Of a stretch of DNA of 64,000 nucleotides, positions 23,958-35,738 are shown piece by piece. The stretch is from Aldrovandia affinis. Its lineage: Eukaryota; Chordata; Actinopteri; Notacanthiformes; Halosauridae. The notes under the pieces were generated by a model, which was given only the letters and a program-made list of their open reading frames with translations, did no database searches and was not told the DNA's origin. How positions within the stretch are numbered: the stretch's first letter is position 1; every line of letters starts with the position of its first letter. The DNA lies in contig JAINUG010000216.1 in NCBI GenBank assembly GCA_029706075.1, positions 930,001-994,000 of the forward strand, in the 5' to 3' direction. Both the position numbers and the translations under genes were made by a program.

Positions 23958-24885
23958 GGGCCAGATTTACTCAGTTGCTATGTTGCAGTTGCAGATACCG
24001 ACACATTAATGACCAATTTAGACTGGTCCTAATTACGAAATCAAAGAAATGAAACGCCCTCATTCACAATTTTGCGGTAGGAGGCATCCATAAAAACTAG
24101 GCACAAGTAGCGAGGGAACCACAAGGAAAATATTTTACGGATGAGGAAATAGAGGTAATGGTCAACGAGTCATAAAAAGGTGACATCACAAAAAAAGATA
24201 TTTATGAAGCATAATAAAATGAATAATAGATGATGTAAAAAAAAAAAGATGTTAGGCCTCATCTACAAGGATAACTAAAAGAAAATTACACAGGCGGCGG
24301 TCCAACCGAGGAGAGACACAGCTGAACTTGGGATGGGAGAAGGCCACAAAGTGTCTGAAGGTAAAACTGTATTCATGATTAATTCCATACCCTACTGACC
24401 GCATTCGCATAATAAGACAATTGTCCAAATTCAGTACTTTGAATTTATACTGACTGCTAGCTGGTGACATGTTGGTTGATAGGAATCATGCATCCTTTCA
24501 ATAAAACAAATATGTGTAAAATATATATTATCTGAAAATAAATTAGAAGTTCTAGTAAACAATACTTATGCTATATAGGGTATATATATTTACAATTCTG
24601 AAATGATACTTTCAAGACCTTCCCCAACAGATAGGTTTCTCCATAGTCCCCCTTGCTTAGCTGTCTGTAGATACAGGTATTCTTGAAAATAAAACTGTTA
24701 TCACAACATTTGTGATTGTTTGTTTTTCATCGCTGGGAGAGCACAACACAATAAAGGAAAGGTGCAGAGTGACTTAACCACCATAAATTACATCCTAGTA
24801 GTGATGCTTGTGATTGGTATGTAAACCCAACATAGATATTGCAACCTTGTAGCAACTGCTTTTGCAATTCTTTAGTATATCTGGT
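23958..24885 (+). mobile_element. PIF-Harbinger-like element relic
   Basis: The left end GGGCCAGATTTACT matches the right end AGTATATCTGGTCC (24870s) in reverse complement, with subterminal GTTGCAGTTGCAG/CAACTGCTTTTGC similarity. At about 24125-24170 one frame reads FTDEEIEVMVNES before a stop. This looks like the start of the Myb/SANT-like protein that Harbinger elements encode beside their transposase. The transposase itself was not found. Confidence 0.55.
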
Positions 24886-25429
24886 CCTGTAGTAAGTGTT
24901 TTAACACTGAAGGAGAACTGTCTGCTTGGCATGAATATTTTAAGGAAGAAATTCTGTAATGCAGCGACAGTGGGAACTCTTGATTTTATTCCAGCTAACG
25001 ACCCAACCTTAATTAGGCTTAATTTGGCCAATTAGTTCATTATCTACATACCACCCTCTTGAAACTGTTCAAATATATGGTTCCCACACCAGATGTAGCA
25101 TTGTAATTCAAAGACATGTTTGTCTTTACACCATACTCTCAAGATGCACATTGACAGTCAATATCTTCGTATATGTGGTGTTGTAAGGTACTGGGAGATA
25201 CACAGCCAAGGGAGGTGATAGTTAACATGCAGGACGTAGAATTGCAAGTGAAGGCTGGTGTTTATTTACAGCAGGTGCAGGAATAGGTGACGGTGGGGAG
25301 TATTTACAGAGAAATGTACACACAAATAAACAAAAGTAGTTAGCTATACAGGGGTATGGGGGAGGGGTTGCTGTATATATTCAGAGTAACATCCCAGCTA
25401 AGATAGGGGAAGATCTTATGCCACCAGAT
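24886..25429. other. intergenic DNA, no gene seen
   Basis: No recognised coding sequence or repeat. Confidence 0.4.
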
Positions 25430-26284
25430 ATTGAGGCTCTTTGGGTACAAATTAATCTACCCCAGAGTTAACATTAATCATGCTGAAGTTGCATCAGCTG
25501 CCTGCATTGACTATGGGATGGAGTATATGCTGAAGTTAATTCTGGAATTGTACTTCAAAAGTTAATTAATTCGTTTTTGTCTATTGCTGATAAACAGTTC
25601 ACTGTAAAGGCCACCAAAGCTCCATGAGTAGATAACGAATTGAAATCTGGAAGTTTACATTAATTGCCTGTACATTGAGAAATCAGGCTACCAAGATGAA
25701 CAGAAGGAAGAAAAAATCTTATTATCAAAATAGAATCAATGAAAGTAAGAATGATGGGAAGAAATTATGGAAAATTTTGAATGATATTATGGGAAGGTCA
25801 AAAGCCAATGGAACTCCATCCTATATTGAATCTGATCGTGTATTTATTATGAAGCCATATGACATCGCAAATCATTTTAATAATTATTTTAGTAGTAAAG
25901 TTGAAAATGTCAGACATCAAATGCATTAATCAAATTGTGATCTATCAGATTAATTAATAAAAATGCCATTTTGAATTCCACCAAGTAAAAACTGATGAGG
26001 TCCATAAAGTACTATTATCTATAAATAGTGACAAGCTTGATGGATCAGTTTGATTGGAAATTGAAAATAGTAGCTATGAAATGGTAGCTAGTCATGTGGT
26101 ATGGCCAATTAGTCACATTATTAATCAAAGTTTGAAGGAATACACGTGTATCCCCTTAGATATGGAAAACTGCTAAGGTTATCCCTTTACCCCAAAACAG
26201 TTACTTTTCCAGGTTCAAATAATCGTCCAGTCAGTATTCTTCCTGTGCTGAGTAAAATTATGGAGATAATTTTTTAATAAAAGA

Positions 26285-26530
26285 AATGTAAAAAAATATA
26301 TTTTTCAGATTTTACGCCATTTTTCTCCCAATTTGGTAGCCAATTACCCACTGTGCTTAGTTCAATCCCCCTTTCCTCATAGTTTGCTGCCGTAGTCCTG
26401 TGACTGGCAGTGACAAGGGCGAAGTGCTGCCTCCTCCGAGACAACACTCATCGTGCCGTCGACTGTAATTCCTGTACCCCAGAACCACTCCTGTGCGCAG
26501 CGAACTGTGTCGGCTTTAAAAAAAAAATCT
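26285..26530 (-). mobile_element. SINE copy nested in the LINE relic
   Basis: Shares CTCGGAGGAGG in its body and the minus-strand tail form GGTAATTGGCTACCAAATTG with the element at 13000-13300. It splits the LINE relic between its fingers text and WMKSYLSNR. It is followed by an A-run at 26520-26527 that may belong to the host site. Confidence 0.55.
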
Positions 26531-26715
26531 ACAGCTGCTAATTGGATGAAGAGTTACCTATCTAATAGGACACAGACTGTTTATTTTAATGGTAGTTTTT
26601 CTGAATCAAGGAATGTGGAGTGTGGAGTACCTCAAGGTAGTTACCTGGGACCTATGTTTTTTTCTATTTTTACCAATGATTTGCCATTTGTCAAGCCAGT
26701 ATAGCCATATTTAGA

Positions 26716-27811
26716 TGAGATTAGATTTATTTTATTGTCATTGCACAGAGTACAACGAAATTGAGTGACAATCCTGACAGTACATTTACAATAACAAAGA
26801 CAAAACACAACAGAACAGCAGAAACAAATTAAGATTCTAAATATAAAATTAACATTAAATAAATAAATAAAATTAAATGTGAATATTTACTGTTAAAAAG
26901 TTAAAAGTTACATTATTTTGACGAGATATGAGATATTGCACTTCCAGATATTGCACATTTCCGAATTGCAGAGGCTCACTATGGCAGAAGTGTAGTACAG
27001 TTGGGAGTATAAACATACAAACAAAAGTGCAGTAGTAATGTAAACATATATGCAGTGTTCTGTAAGTGTACTATAAGTGTAGGTGTTGCAGTACTGATAG
27101 TCATCAGTCCATATCAGAGTTTTTAAGTGTTCAGTTCTCGTATGGCCCTGGGGTAGAAGCTGTTCTTAAGTCTGTTTGTCCGTGATTTGATGGACCTGAA
27201 GCGTCTACCAGAGGGCAGCAGGTTAAACAGATGATGTCCAGGGTGGGATGGGTCTTTCAGTATTTTGGCTGCTCTACTGAGACAGCGAGAGCTGAAAATG
27301 TCCTCCAAAGAGGGCAGTGAGCAGCCGATGGTCTTCTGGGCGACATTGATAACCCTCTGAAGGGCTCTCCTGTCCACTGCTGAGCACCTGGCATACCATG
27401 TAGAGATACTGTATGCCAGCACACTCTTGATGGAGCAGCGGTAGAAGGTCACCAGCAGCTTCTACTGCAGGTTGTTTTTCCTGAGGATCCTCAGGAAGTA
27501 GAGTCGCTGCTGTGCCTTCTTGACTACTGCAGTGGTGTTGGTAGTCCAGGAGAGATCATCAGAGATGTGTGTGCCCAGGAACCTGAAATCCGGGACCCTT
27601 TCCACACAGTCCCCGTTGATGTATAGTGGGTCGGGGTCTGCACTGTTCTTCTGGAAGTCCATTATGAGTTCTTTTGTTTTTGAGGAGTTCAGGACGAGAT
27701 TGTTTTCTGAACACCACGTTGCCAGTCTTTGGACTTCATCCCTGTAGGCTGTCTCGCCTCCTCCTGAAATAAGACCAACCACAGTCGTGTCATCCACAGT
27801 CGAATCATTTG
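26716..27811 (-). mobile_element. 5'-truncated fish LINE nested in an opposite-strand LINE
   Basis: The minus strand encodes two adjoining frames. 27797-27462 has DDTTVVGLISGG (palm box, YADD degraded), WCSENNLVLNSSKTKEL and FRFLGTHIS. 27452-27123 has YARCSAVDRRALQRVI and LPSGRRFRSIKSRTNRLKNS. They are separated by one stop/frame change near 27455. The 3' end on + is the common fish repeat text around 26716-26760. The flanks share GATGA (26713-26717 and about 27807-27811), a plausible target duplication. The host LINE resumes right after. Clade (L2/Rex1-like) is uncertain. Confidence 0.8.
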
Positions 27812-28560
27812 TGGATGATTCTACACTACATACTTCATCAGCTAATTTATTTGAACTCTTGGAAAAAGTTACAATCTGTTTTCAATTGGGTGACCTATAA
27901 TCAGCTAGTTTTGAATGTCTAAGACATTGTGTTTGGGTCAATTAATTATTTGAGGGATGATCTACAACTATGCCTATCAATTAACGGTATGGTAGTAGAC
28001 AAAGTCAAAGAAAGTTGCTTGGTGCCACTCTGGTGCCAGATTGTTAACTTTCATGGAGCAGCCACATTATCAAGATGGCAGTCAAAACGGTATAGAAGTG
28101 TGTCAGTAATAAAAAAGTGCTCCTCTTGATTAGTGTTCAGCGATATGGTCAAGTGCAACAAAAACAGAACTGAGCAAATTTCAGCTCATTAAATATAGAG
28201 CTGCACATCTTGCTTTTCATTGTACAGTGATCAGAGTAAGTGTGAAGAAAATGCATGCTGGTCTTTTATGGTTGAGGGTTTAAGAAAAATTAACATGCAG
28301 TCATGGTTTTTTTAGGAATATCTGTTTTACTAGGACACCAAGATACTTGTTTAATCAATTGACATACTACACCAGCACAAGACTCGACAGGTAACAATGG
28401 GTCATTTTAGTGTACCATTACCTAGAACAAATGCTTTGTGTAGAACTGTTATATATAGAGCAATGTCTGCATGGAACAAATTACCAGGTCACATCATTCA
28501 GGCCAATAGCAAAAGCAGTTTTAAAAAGCTAATAAAAACCTTATCTGTTGCAGTGAAATA

Positions 28561-29883
28561 ATTGTAAAATGTGCACCACACAGTTGGAGAAATGTGCTTT
28601 TGAGTTTGTGTTTTAGCCACATAATGATTTTGTCGGTGCCATTGCTTTGAACTGAGTATCTGCCAGTGGGTTTCCAGAAAGGCATCTGTTTACGCTGCCA
28701 AATCTTTGGTCAGTCAGTGCTGGCTTAATTTATGTAATTATGAACAATTAGTCAAATAAACAATTACCTGCCAATTGTGTCAAATCTAGATCAAATGATT
28801 GGATGAGACCACAGCTTAAGAGTAACAGTGAGCTCATGCCTGCTGGTGGTGTGCAGTACAGCCCACACGTTTGGGGTTGAATGGAGGTCGAGGAGAGAGA
28901 GGTGCAGCGGAGAAATGCTGCGTCAGCAGCCGTTTTACTTTTTCTCTTCTTTTTTTCCCTCTGTTTCTATTCTAAACCAGTTTGATGGAATTCTCGCTAA
29001 CTTTCAGTAACTTGCCCTGCGCCAAATCCCCTCTTCAGGTTTTTATTGTTAAAATAACCCCCCAGAGTGCACAGCAAACAATACAACATCCAGGACCGGA
29101 TAGCCTCGGCTGCTGCAGCGGATTTACAAATATTTGGCACAAAGAGCAGGGGGGTGGGGGAGGAGCTGAAATCTGAGAAAAACAAGAGAGGAGACCAATG
29201 GGGTGGTCTGAAAACTCTGGATTTTCCCAAAGGCGCAGGGTTCGCTTGGCTTCATTTGTTTTAGCTGACGCCAGGAAGACGTCCACTGGAGAGAGAGGAG
29301 AGAGAGACGGGGAGCTCTTAAGGTGGACCTGCAGGGTTTATGAAAGTGCCCTGCAGGCATGCCCCTTTTCCGCGAACAGGTGTATCTCATTTTCTGAGGT
29401 CTTCACCCTAGGTCACAGAGAGTGGCACACTGAAATGTCCTGGAGTCGCACATGGTAGCATTCCAGAGAAGTGGGATTTGGGGGGGTGGGGTTGACCACC
29501 CCCCCCCCTTAAGCATGGCTGTATCCGTTGCCTAGGCCTCAACCCCTAGTCTGGCCCCCCAAATCCATGACATCTCACCGTATGTATGTATGGAGAACAG
29601 AGCAGCGAGCAGGAGAATGAGTCTCTGTGAAGTGCGATGCATCTTTCTGTTAACTAAAGTAGAGACCGCCCTCTGTTTTGTTGTCCGAGTTGATATTCTA
29701 ATCTAAACAACTCTTCTCATTGAAACAACCAAAAACCATTATGGTCAAACTTTCAGTTCCAGTCCACAGGTTGCTCAGGTGAGAGAGTCAGGATCATGGG
29801 TCAACACAGGTGCTCATTCCACAATTACACTGCTGGCTCTGCTCCAGTTCTTTGTCAGTGCTTTCATCTGAAGTAAAATGCAT
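28561..29883. other. intergenic DNA, no gene seen
   Basis: Frames of 60-88 codons exist on both strands, without family resemblance. G-rich and C-rich runs occur at about 29485-29510. Confidence 0.4.
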
Positions 29884-30245
29884 GCTTGTGTGTGTGTGTG
29901 TGTGTGTTTTATGCAGAATGAGATCGAAGATGAGAAAAAAACATGGGGCTGAGTTTAATAAAATCAGCCCTGAACTGAGAGTACCCACAACGAAGTGGGG
30001 AATTCCCCAACACATTCTCCTTTTAGAAATGACTTCTCTATTGGCTGAAAACAGCACCATATCGGCTCCGTAGGCAACAGCCACATTGAAAACCAGCTGG
30101 GAAATTCCATGAGAAACAACTAATTGCCTGTGTATTTCAGACAAAACAATTAGTGGTTTCATGTGGCCTTTAGTTATTTTCCTCTTGAATACAGTCACAC
30201 GCACACACGCACGCACGCACACACACACACACACACACACACAAG
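29884..30245. repeat. two dinucleotide tracts in inverted orientation
   Basis: A (TG)n tract at about 29887-29908 and an (AC)n tract at about 30191-30242 face each other across about 280 bp. The flanks of both read GCTTGTGTG on one strand, so arms of about 25-30 bp can pair. The minus-strand frame with CVCVCV is a product of the repeat. Confidence 0.85.
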
Positions 30246-31689
30246 CATAGGCCTACAAATAATGACCCTCCTTCTCAATCAGCAATTGTTGTACAATGTA
30301 GCCTCAGTGTCATGGCTAGGGCAGGGTCAGTCTTCACATTGTAAAAAGTTCCAAAACCTTTTTTATTTGTATTGTGAATAGTTTCGGAGAAACATTTGTT
30401 TTTCCAAAAGTGAAACAGACTCTCCCCACTTCAGACACCACTGGGTCTTGACGTTCCTTTCAGATAAAATCTAACACGTGAAGGCCAAAACCCTTGGAGG
30501 TCACTGTAAATTTGGCAGTCAGCACTTTGGGTGGAAGGGTATGAAAAGCCAAGCGGTCATCCTTGGGTGGGGCAGCTGGAACAGTATGAGCAACACACGG
30601 AAAAATGCTAATAAATCAATCAAAATGAATCAGTCTGTGGCTGGGGAGGACGGTGGAAAAATGAGCCAAATGATAAGCACGTGTTGGGTTTCTCCACCGA
30701 ACACCATCCAGCACCTCTTGTTTTCTCCCATGGTTTGTAGCTCATCACCACAGTTTGGAGGATCTCAGCTGGAGCTGGTCTTGCGGTGAAAATATAGTTG
30801 TTGAAGAAAATTATCTCAGACACGGCAGCACATGAGTCAGTGTCTACATTTCACACTGTCATACATCTTAATGCTGGTCTGTACTCTCATTCTACAGTCT
30901 ACAGGCCTGTGTAGTCTAGAATTTCAGTATTTAGTTCTGTGAAACCAAAAATAATTGGTCTGTTTGCATTGGCCATTCTTTCTTTTGCAGTATACTAATT
31001 TGTAGGCTACAGTGCGTGGTAAGGAAATGAAAAACAATGTGAACTTTGGCTCGGTGCTTGATAACACCACTGTACAAGGGCGGGTGTGGGTGGACCCCAC
31101 AGTTTTGTTTTCCTGAAACTAAACTGTACTCCCAGTGTCCTTGGCTCAGCAAAAGCAAAATCCAAATAGGTTTGAGAGTTCTTTTTTTTTTTTAAAGGGG
31201 GGGCGGCCATAGGTACCTGCTTTCCTTTATGGTCAGCGCTGCCACATTGGATCAACGACTTCAAGAACCAAAACAAAACAAATTTCAAAGGGAATGTCAG
31301 AAGAGCAATAACAGGTTATTCCAGTCCCTGTCACCTGCAACAACCATGATCATTATTTCTTGTAAATTTGCTTGGCAGACACCCTTATTCAGAACAACTT
31401 CACACAGCTTTTAGCGATATATATAGAGAATGTAGATATACAGATACATATATGAGTCTGGATATTTACAGACACAATTCAGGTGAGGCAAATTGCTGCA
31501 GGATACAAAGTACAAAGACCATGGCTTTTAACAGAGAAACCTCCTAAACAAGCCAAGTTACTTACCCTGCACACCACCTGTATATTACAATGCTTTTCTC
31601 CAGAATTGTGTAATGCTCAGTAGCATCTGTGTGGGCAACACCTTGTGCTCCAAAACACTTGAAGTCAGTTGACCACTTCTTTATTCTTT
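30246..31689. other. intergenic DNA, no gene seen
   Basis: No gene. A possible L2 3' end relic lies at about 31358-31405 (TTGGCAGACACCCTTATTCA). Confidence 0.4.
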
Positions 31690-31975
31690 GCTCTGCAGTC
31701 TGGCAGCTAAGCCACCACAGCTACAGCAGTGGGTAACATGCACATGGTGCATGGGTCGCATGGTACCGGATCGACTGGAGGAGAGACTATTAAGTGATAA
31801 GGGATGCTCTCCTACTAGGGTCAACACCATGACCAAGTGTGCATCACCATGCCACTCACATGCATATTTAACATTGGCATGGTCTGGATTGTATCGGGCC
31901 CATAGGGTGTATCATTGCACTATGCAAGTGATTTAGGCAGATGTGCCACCTGGGAGCCCCATGTTTTTATTACTT
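31690..31975 (-). mobile_element. tRNA-headed SINE, minus strand
   Basis: Read on the minus strand from about 31970 it starts GGGGCTCCCAGGTGGCACAT (A-box region) and reaches GATACAATCCAGACC (B-box region) about 75 nt later. The same head occurs in plus orientation at 40305 (TGGCTCATCCTG and GGTATCAAATCCAGACC). The similarity supports a dispersed tRNA-derived SINE. Confidence 0.6.
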
Positions 31976-32629
31976 TGTACTGCTGTGACAGCAAAGTCAT
32001 GCACACAATCTGTGTCTGACAGTAAGTGATATAACCATTTTTCAGACAGTAAATCAAATTTGCATTGTGAGAAATCCATGGCCTGTCAACAAAACAAGAT
32101 ATTTGTGTTAACCCGGAGGTTAGATAATCAATTTTGCAACCAGAATGCTGGTTAGGATCCTGATGCTTCACATCCTGATCTCATTCCTTGGTGACACTAT
32201 GGTTGGATGCCAACCTATCGATGCAAAGGGCCTGAGATCAGGTTTATAAAATGGCTGACCATTACATTTCAAAAGTGACAGTTCTGTGTCAAAGCCAACC
32301 TTTACAGTCCAGTTTTCCTCAAAGTGGAGCTTGATATATTTTTTTAGGGGAAACCCCTCCCACCACCCCCCCAAATGTGAACATGATCAGTTAGACAACA
32401 TTTGAAAGCAACCTGGTTTCATGCCCTTTATGCTGAAAGGTTGTCTGACCATATGGACACAAAGAGCACGAGACTAGGCTGACCTTTGAGCACTGCAGTA
32501 AACCTGAACAGAGAAAAATATCCAGCTGTATAATTGGGTAATAAAAACAAAATGTCAGCTATGTAAGTGAAGTAGTGCCAATTGTGTAATTTGGGACAGC
32601 AATGTGAGATTTATAAGAGGACTGCTTTT

Positions 32630-32900
32630 TTTTTAGTTTTACCCCTATTTTTCTCCCCATTTGGAATTCCCATATTATGTGTGTTCGTGGTCATTGCTGT
32701 AACCTCTGTTAATTTGAGAGAGCACAGTCAAGCATGCACTCTCCTCTAAAAAGATGTGATGTCAAGCCACTGCTTCTTTTCACTTCACTATCCACCAGAT
32801 AAGTATGCACAGGTGTTGAGTTGGAAACTTCATGTGTAGCTTGTGCAGGCAGACAATGGGTGTCCGTCTGGCCAGAGAGGGTCACTGGTACGTGATGAGA
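32630..32900 (-). mobile_element. SINE-like copy, degraded
   Basis: The plus strand starts TTTTACCCCTATTTTTCTCC and continues CCCATTTGG, like the reverse-complement tail of the SINEs at 13000 and 26285. The remainder is too diverged to delimit a head. Confidence 0.45.
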
Positions 32901-34216
32901 AAATAGTAAATACCCAACACATTAGTGAAATTAATGAAAGGTGGAATTTCAGTGGTGTTAACCTCTTCCTATCAGCCCCCTAGCAGTATCGTGTTGACGG
33001 CATGAGACTTGGCATAATTCACAATTCCTTATTAATTGTAATTGTGATTTACATTATTTTCTCAATGTCATTGCCTTAAAATAAGTTTGGGAAAAGCCAC
33101 AGGGCATTTAACCCCCCACCCATTACTTATTACACCCAAATAAAATACACATGCTAAACTTTACTCTCGTATAAACTCTCGAAATCTCTATAAATGTTGT
33201 AAATCTTTGCTTTAAAAAATCACGTTCCATTTCACCGAAAGGATCACATTCAAATGTCTCAGGGATGCGTACAATAATCTATATAAATGATTTTTGTCAT
33301 AACTCACCATGTTTATGTTAAACTTCCTCACTTTGTTTGAGGCAGTCTCCATAGGGCAGAGATGTGTGTATCAACTTATTCCCCATAGCGAATGAGTGCC
33401 AAGGTTGTTTTGCTTGAAGAAAAAAAAGTTTCTTCCCCAGCCTTCATGAACTGTTGACTGATTGCCCGAATTTCCAACCATGTGCCTGTATCCAGCCACC
33501 TAATGTGGATTGTGGGGTTTATCACCTGAATAGCTATTGGTTTGTATACATTGAAGTCATGGTTAGATTGATTGTACAGATTATATGCTTTCAAATGAGA
33601 TCTCACTGGTTTCTCGCAGTCTCACAGAGATTGGTCTATGTGTATCTGTCCTGCCCAGTTCCACTGAAAATCAGGGAAGTGCTGCTTGCGCATGTGAAAA
33701 CTGCTTGCACAAAAAAAACAACCAAAAAACTGCTTGCCATTTCTGGGTTCTGGGCAATTTGAGCAAAAATAAAATTAGTAATAATTTATACTTCATAATG
33801 GCAGCTTTTAGCTGTCGTTTTAGTATCTGTTAAAAGCTAAATATGCTGTATATGTTTTCATAGGGTGATTAGTCTGCCTTGAGTGTCGACTTGGATGACA
33901 CATATGACAATGCTACCCATGTTATTGTTACCATGACGATCTGTTTGGATCCACCTGGAAAGCATTCTGGTTAACGTGGCTCTGGTTGAATACATTTGTA
34001 CCACAGAACTTATTTTTAGTATGTTCTGGATAGGTTTCTCAGCACATGGGTACACAATTATCTGATGCAGAAAACACAAGAAATATTTTAATCATCTTAG
34101 AAATAATTTTCCTCATATCTGTACAAGAGGTGTAATTTTATAGTAAAAAAACCCCATACAGTATGGCATGGGACTGGCTAAAAACATGTAACTACTTTGG
34201 ATATATTTTGGGACAC
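32901..34216. other. intergenic DNA, no gene seen
   Basis: Short frames only; nothing recognised. Confidence 0.4.
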
Positions 34217-34489
34217 CAGGGGCCTTATTTATAAAAAGTTGCGTAGAAACCATCCTATATTTGATCTAAGTTTTCTGAAATGTGCGTAAGTGTGATTCAG
34301 AGAAACTGAACGTACACACACAAAAACATGCGTACGCCAGTCCCCCAAATGTGAAATCTGTAAATCACAAATTATCTTGAAATTGTGCGTAGCTGAATGG
34401 TTTTTGATCTCCGCCTTGTGAATGCCCCCTAATTAATATCATTAGCATATAAAGGAGCTCGAATCAAAACACAAATCCTCTACTTGATA

Positions 34490-34675
34490 ATGGCGAGCTT
34501 CAAGAAAAATCATTTTAGCAAGGCCGAAATCGAGGTCCTGTTGGCGGAGGTGCAGATGCGTACAGGGATGCTGTTTGGGAGCCTTTCCAGTGGCTTTACT
34601 AGTAAAGACAAGAATGTGGCCTGGCAGTCTGTAGCCCAGGCTGTGAACGAGGCGGGGGGCAGCAAAGGTCCCTGA
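34490..34675 (+). pseudogene. Harbinger-borne Myb/SANT-like protein, truncated
   Basis: ATG at 34490, then ASFKKNHFSKAEIEVLLAEV and NVAWQSVAQAVN, ending at a stop after 61 codons. This is the pattern of the N-terminal trihelix/SANT-like domain of the accessory protein that Harbinger elements need for DNA binding and nuclear import of their transposase. The complete protein is several times longer; the frame breaks after GGSKGP. Confidence 0.65.
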
Positions 34676-35040
34676 AGGACGTAAAGAAAAAGTGGTCTGA
34701 TTAAAACTGAGGTCAAAATCTCTAATAACTTCCCTTCTTATTGCGCGGTTGGCAATATCTTCGAGAAGTGACAATGCTGCCATTCTTCCTCTTGCAAAAC
34801 ACTGCATTATTGGATATTTTATAGCCTATAGATTGACCTAAATGTTTTACATGCGTGGAACCATATGTATTAAATACATTTCAAGGATGTGTCAATTATG
34901 CTAATTGGGGTAGTTTTGGAAAACCAATGTGTGTTTTTGTTGTTTTCCACAAGTAGCCTAGCTTATGTTGTTTTTATTTATTAATAACTTTATTGTGCAA
35001 ACCATTACGTATAGCCTAAGCAATGTGTTCAATCTGGTAA

Positions 35041-35086
35041 TACTACTACTACTACTACTACTACTAATAATAATAATAATAATAAT
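35041..35086. repeat. TAC/TAA trinucleotide microsatellite
   Basis: (TAC)n passes into (TAA)n inside the Harbinger element. Confidence 0.85.
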
Positions 35087-35138
35087 GAGGAAACAATTAG
35101 GCAGCAGACGACATGTTGGCGCTCTTAGATTTCCGAAT

Positions 35139-35575
35139 ACATTTTACATTACATTTACATTTTAAGCATTTAGCAGACGCTCTTATCCAGAGCGACTTAC
35201 AATGTGTAGGCTACATTAATACATGGTAGGAACATTCATAGTACGCGCAAGAGATCAGTGCAGCAATATACATCATTGCAGGCAGCTGCATACCATACCT
35301 GTAACACTGGGAAGGAAAAGGTTAGTCAAGCTTTGTTTTGTTTTAATGGAGTAAGCAGGGGTAGCCTATATAGTGTTGAGCAAGTAGGCAGTGGTGATGA
35401 CAATTAGCTAGATGTACAGAATTCAGTGGTAGTGGAGTCTGAAAAGGTGGGTTTTGAGTCTCTTGCGGAAATCGCAAGTGATTCCGCGGTCCTGACCGAT
35501 TGTGGAAGGTAGTTCCACCAGAGAGGGGTCAGAGAAGAGACAAGACCGTGGACATCTGCAGTACTCCAACATTGC
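35139..35575 (-). mobile_element. L2 LINE 3' fragment nested in the Harbinger element
   Basis: The plus strand begins with an ACATTTACATTTTAAGC tail and GCAGACGCTCTTATCCAGAG, the 3' signature of the L2 copy at 58559. Minus-strand text near 35520-35410 reads LPQSVRTAESLA and KPTFSDSTTTE, the L2 C-terminus. It is 5' truncated. Confidence 0.8.
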
Positions 35576-35738
35576 CACAAGGAAACGTGCGTACGCCAAG
35601 TTGAAACCTGACGTGAAGCTAAGTACTTTTCCACGTCAAAGACCGTTTTTATAAATCTAAACTTTGGCGTGGATTTGAGCGTACGCGCGTTCTAAGATCA
35701 AATCTGTGCGTAAGTAAGTTTTATAAATAAGGCCCCAG

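Larger units (their letters stand above)
25430..28560 (+). mobile_element. decayed LINE (Jockey-superclade RT), interrupted twice
   Basis: Plus-strand relics appear in the order expected of a LINE ORF2. First comes a basic connector segment (KKLWKILNDIMGRSK, 25675-25929). Then fingers/palm text (WMKSYLSNRTQTVYFNG and VECGVPQGSYLGP at about 26560-26660). The FADD region is split by a later insertion; VDDSTLHTS resumes at about 27808. Thumb relics follow, then a C-terminal YRAMSAWNKLP-like stretch near 28470. The insertions are a SINE at 26285-26530 and an opposite-strand LINE at 26716-27811. Stops are frequent, so this is a fossil. Confidence 0.7.
34220..35735 (+). mobile_element. PIF-Harbinger element with CAG target duplication
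   Basis: Terminal repeats GGGCCTTATTTATAAAA at the left and TTTTATAAATAAGGCCC at the right. They are flanked by the 3-bp CAG (34217-34219 and 35736-35738), which fits the CWG preference of Harbinger elements. Subterminal GCGTACG/CGTACGC motifs occur on both sides. It encodes the start of a Myb/SANT-like protein at 34490 and, on the opposite strand near 34800-34690, text that resembles the start of a Harbinger transposase. An L2 3' fragment has replaced or split the rest. Confidence 0.85.

Noticed and set aside
29794-30240. 148-codon minus-strand frame
   Set aside because: Its ends are translated CA/TG microsatellite and the middle has no similarity to known proteins.
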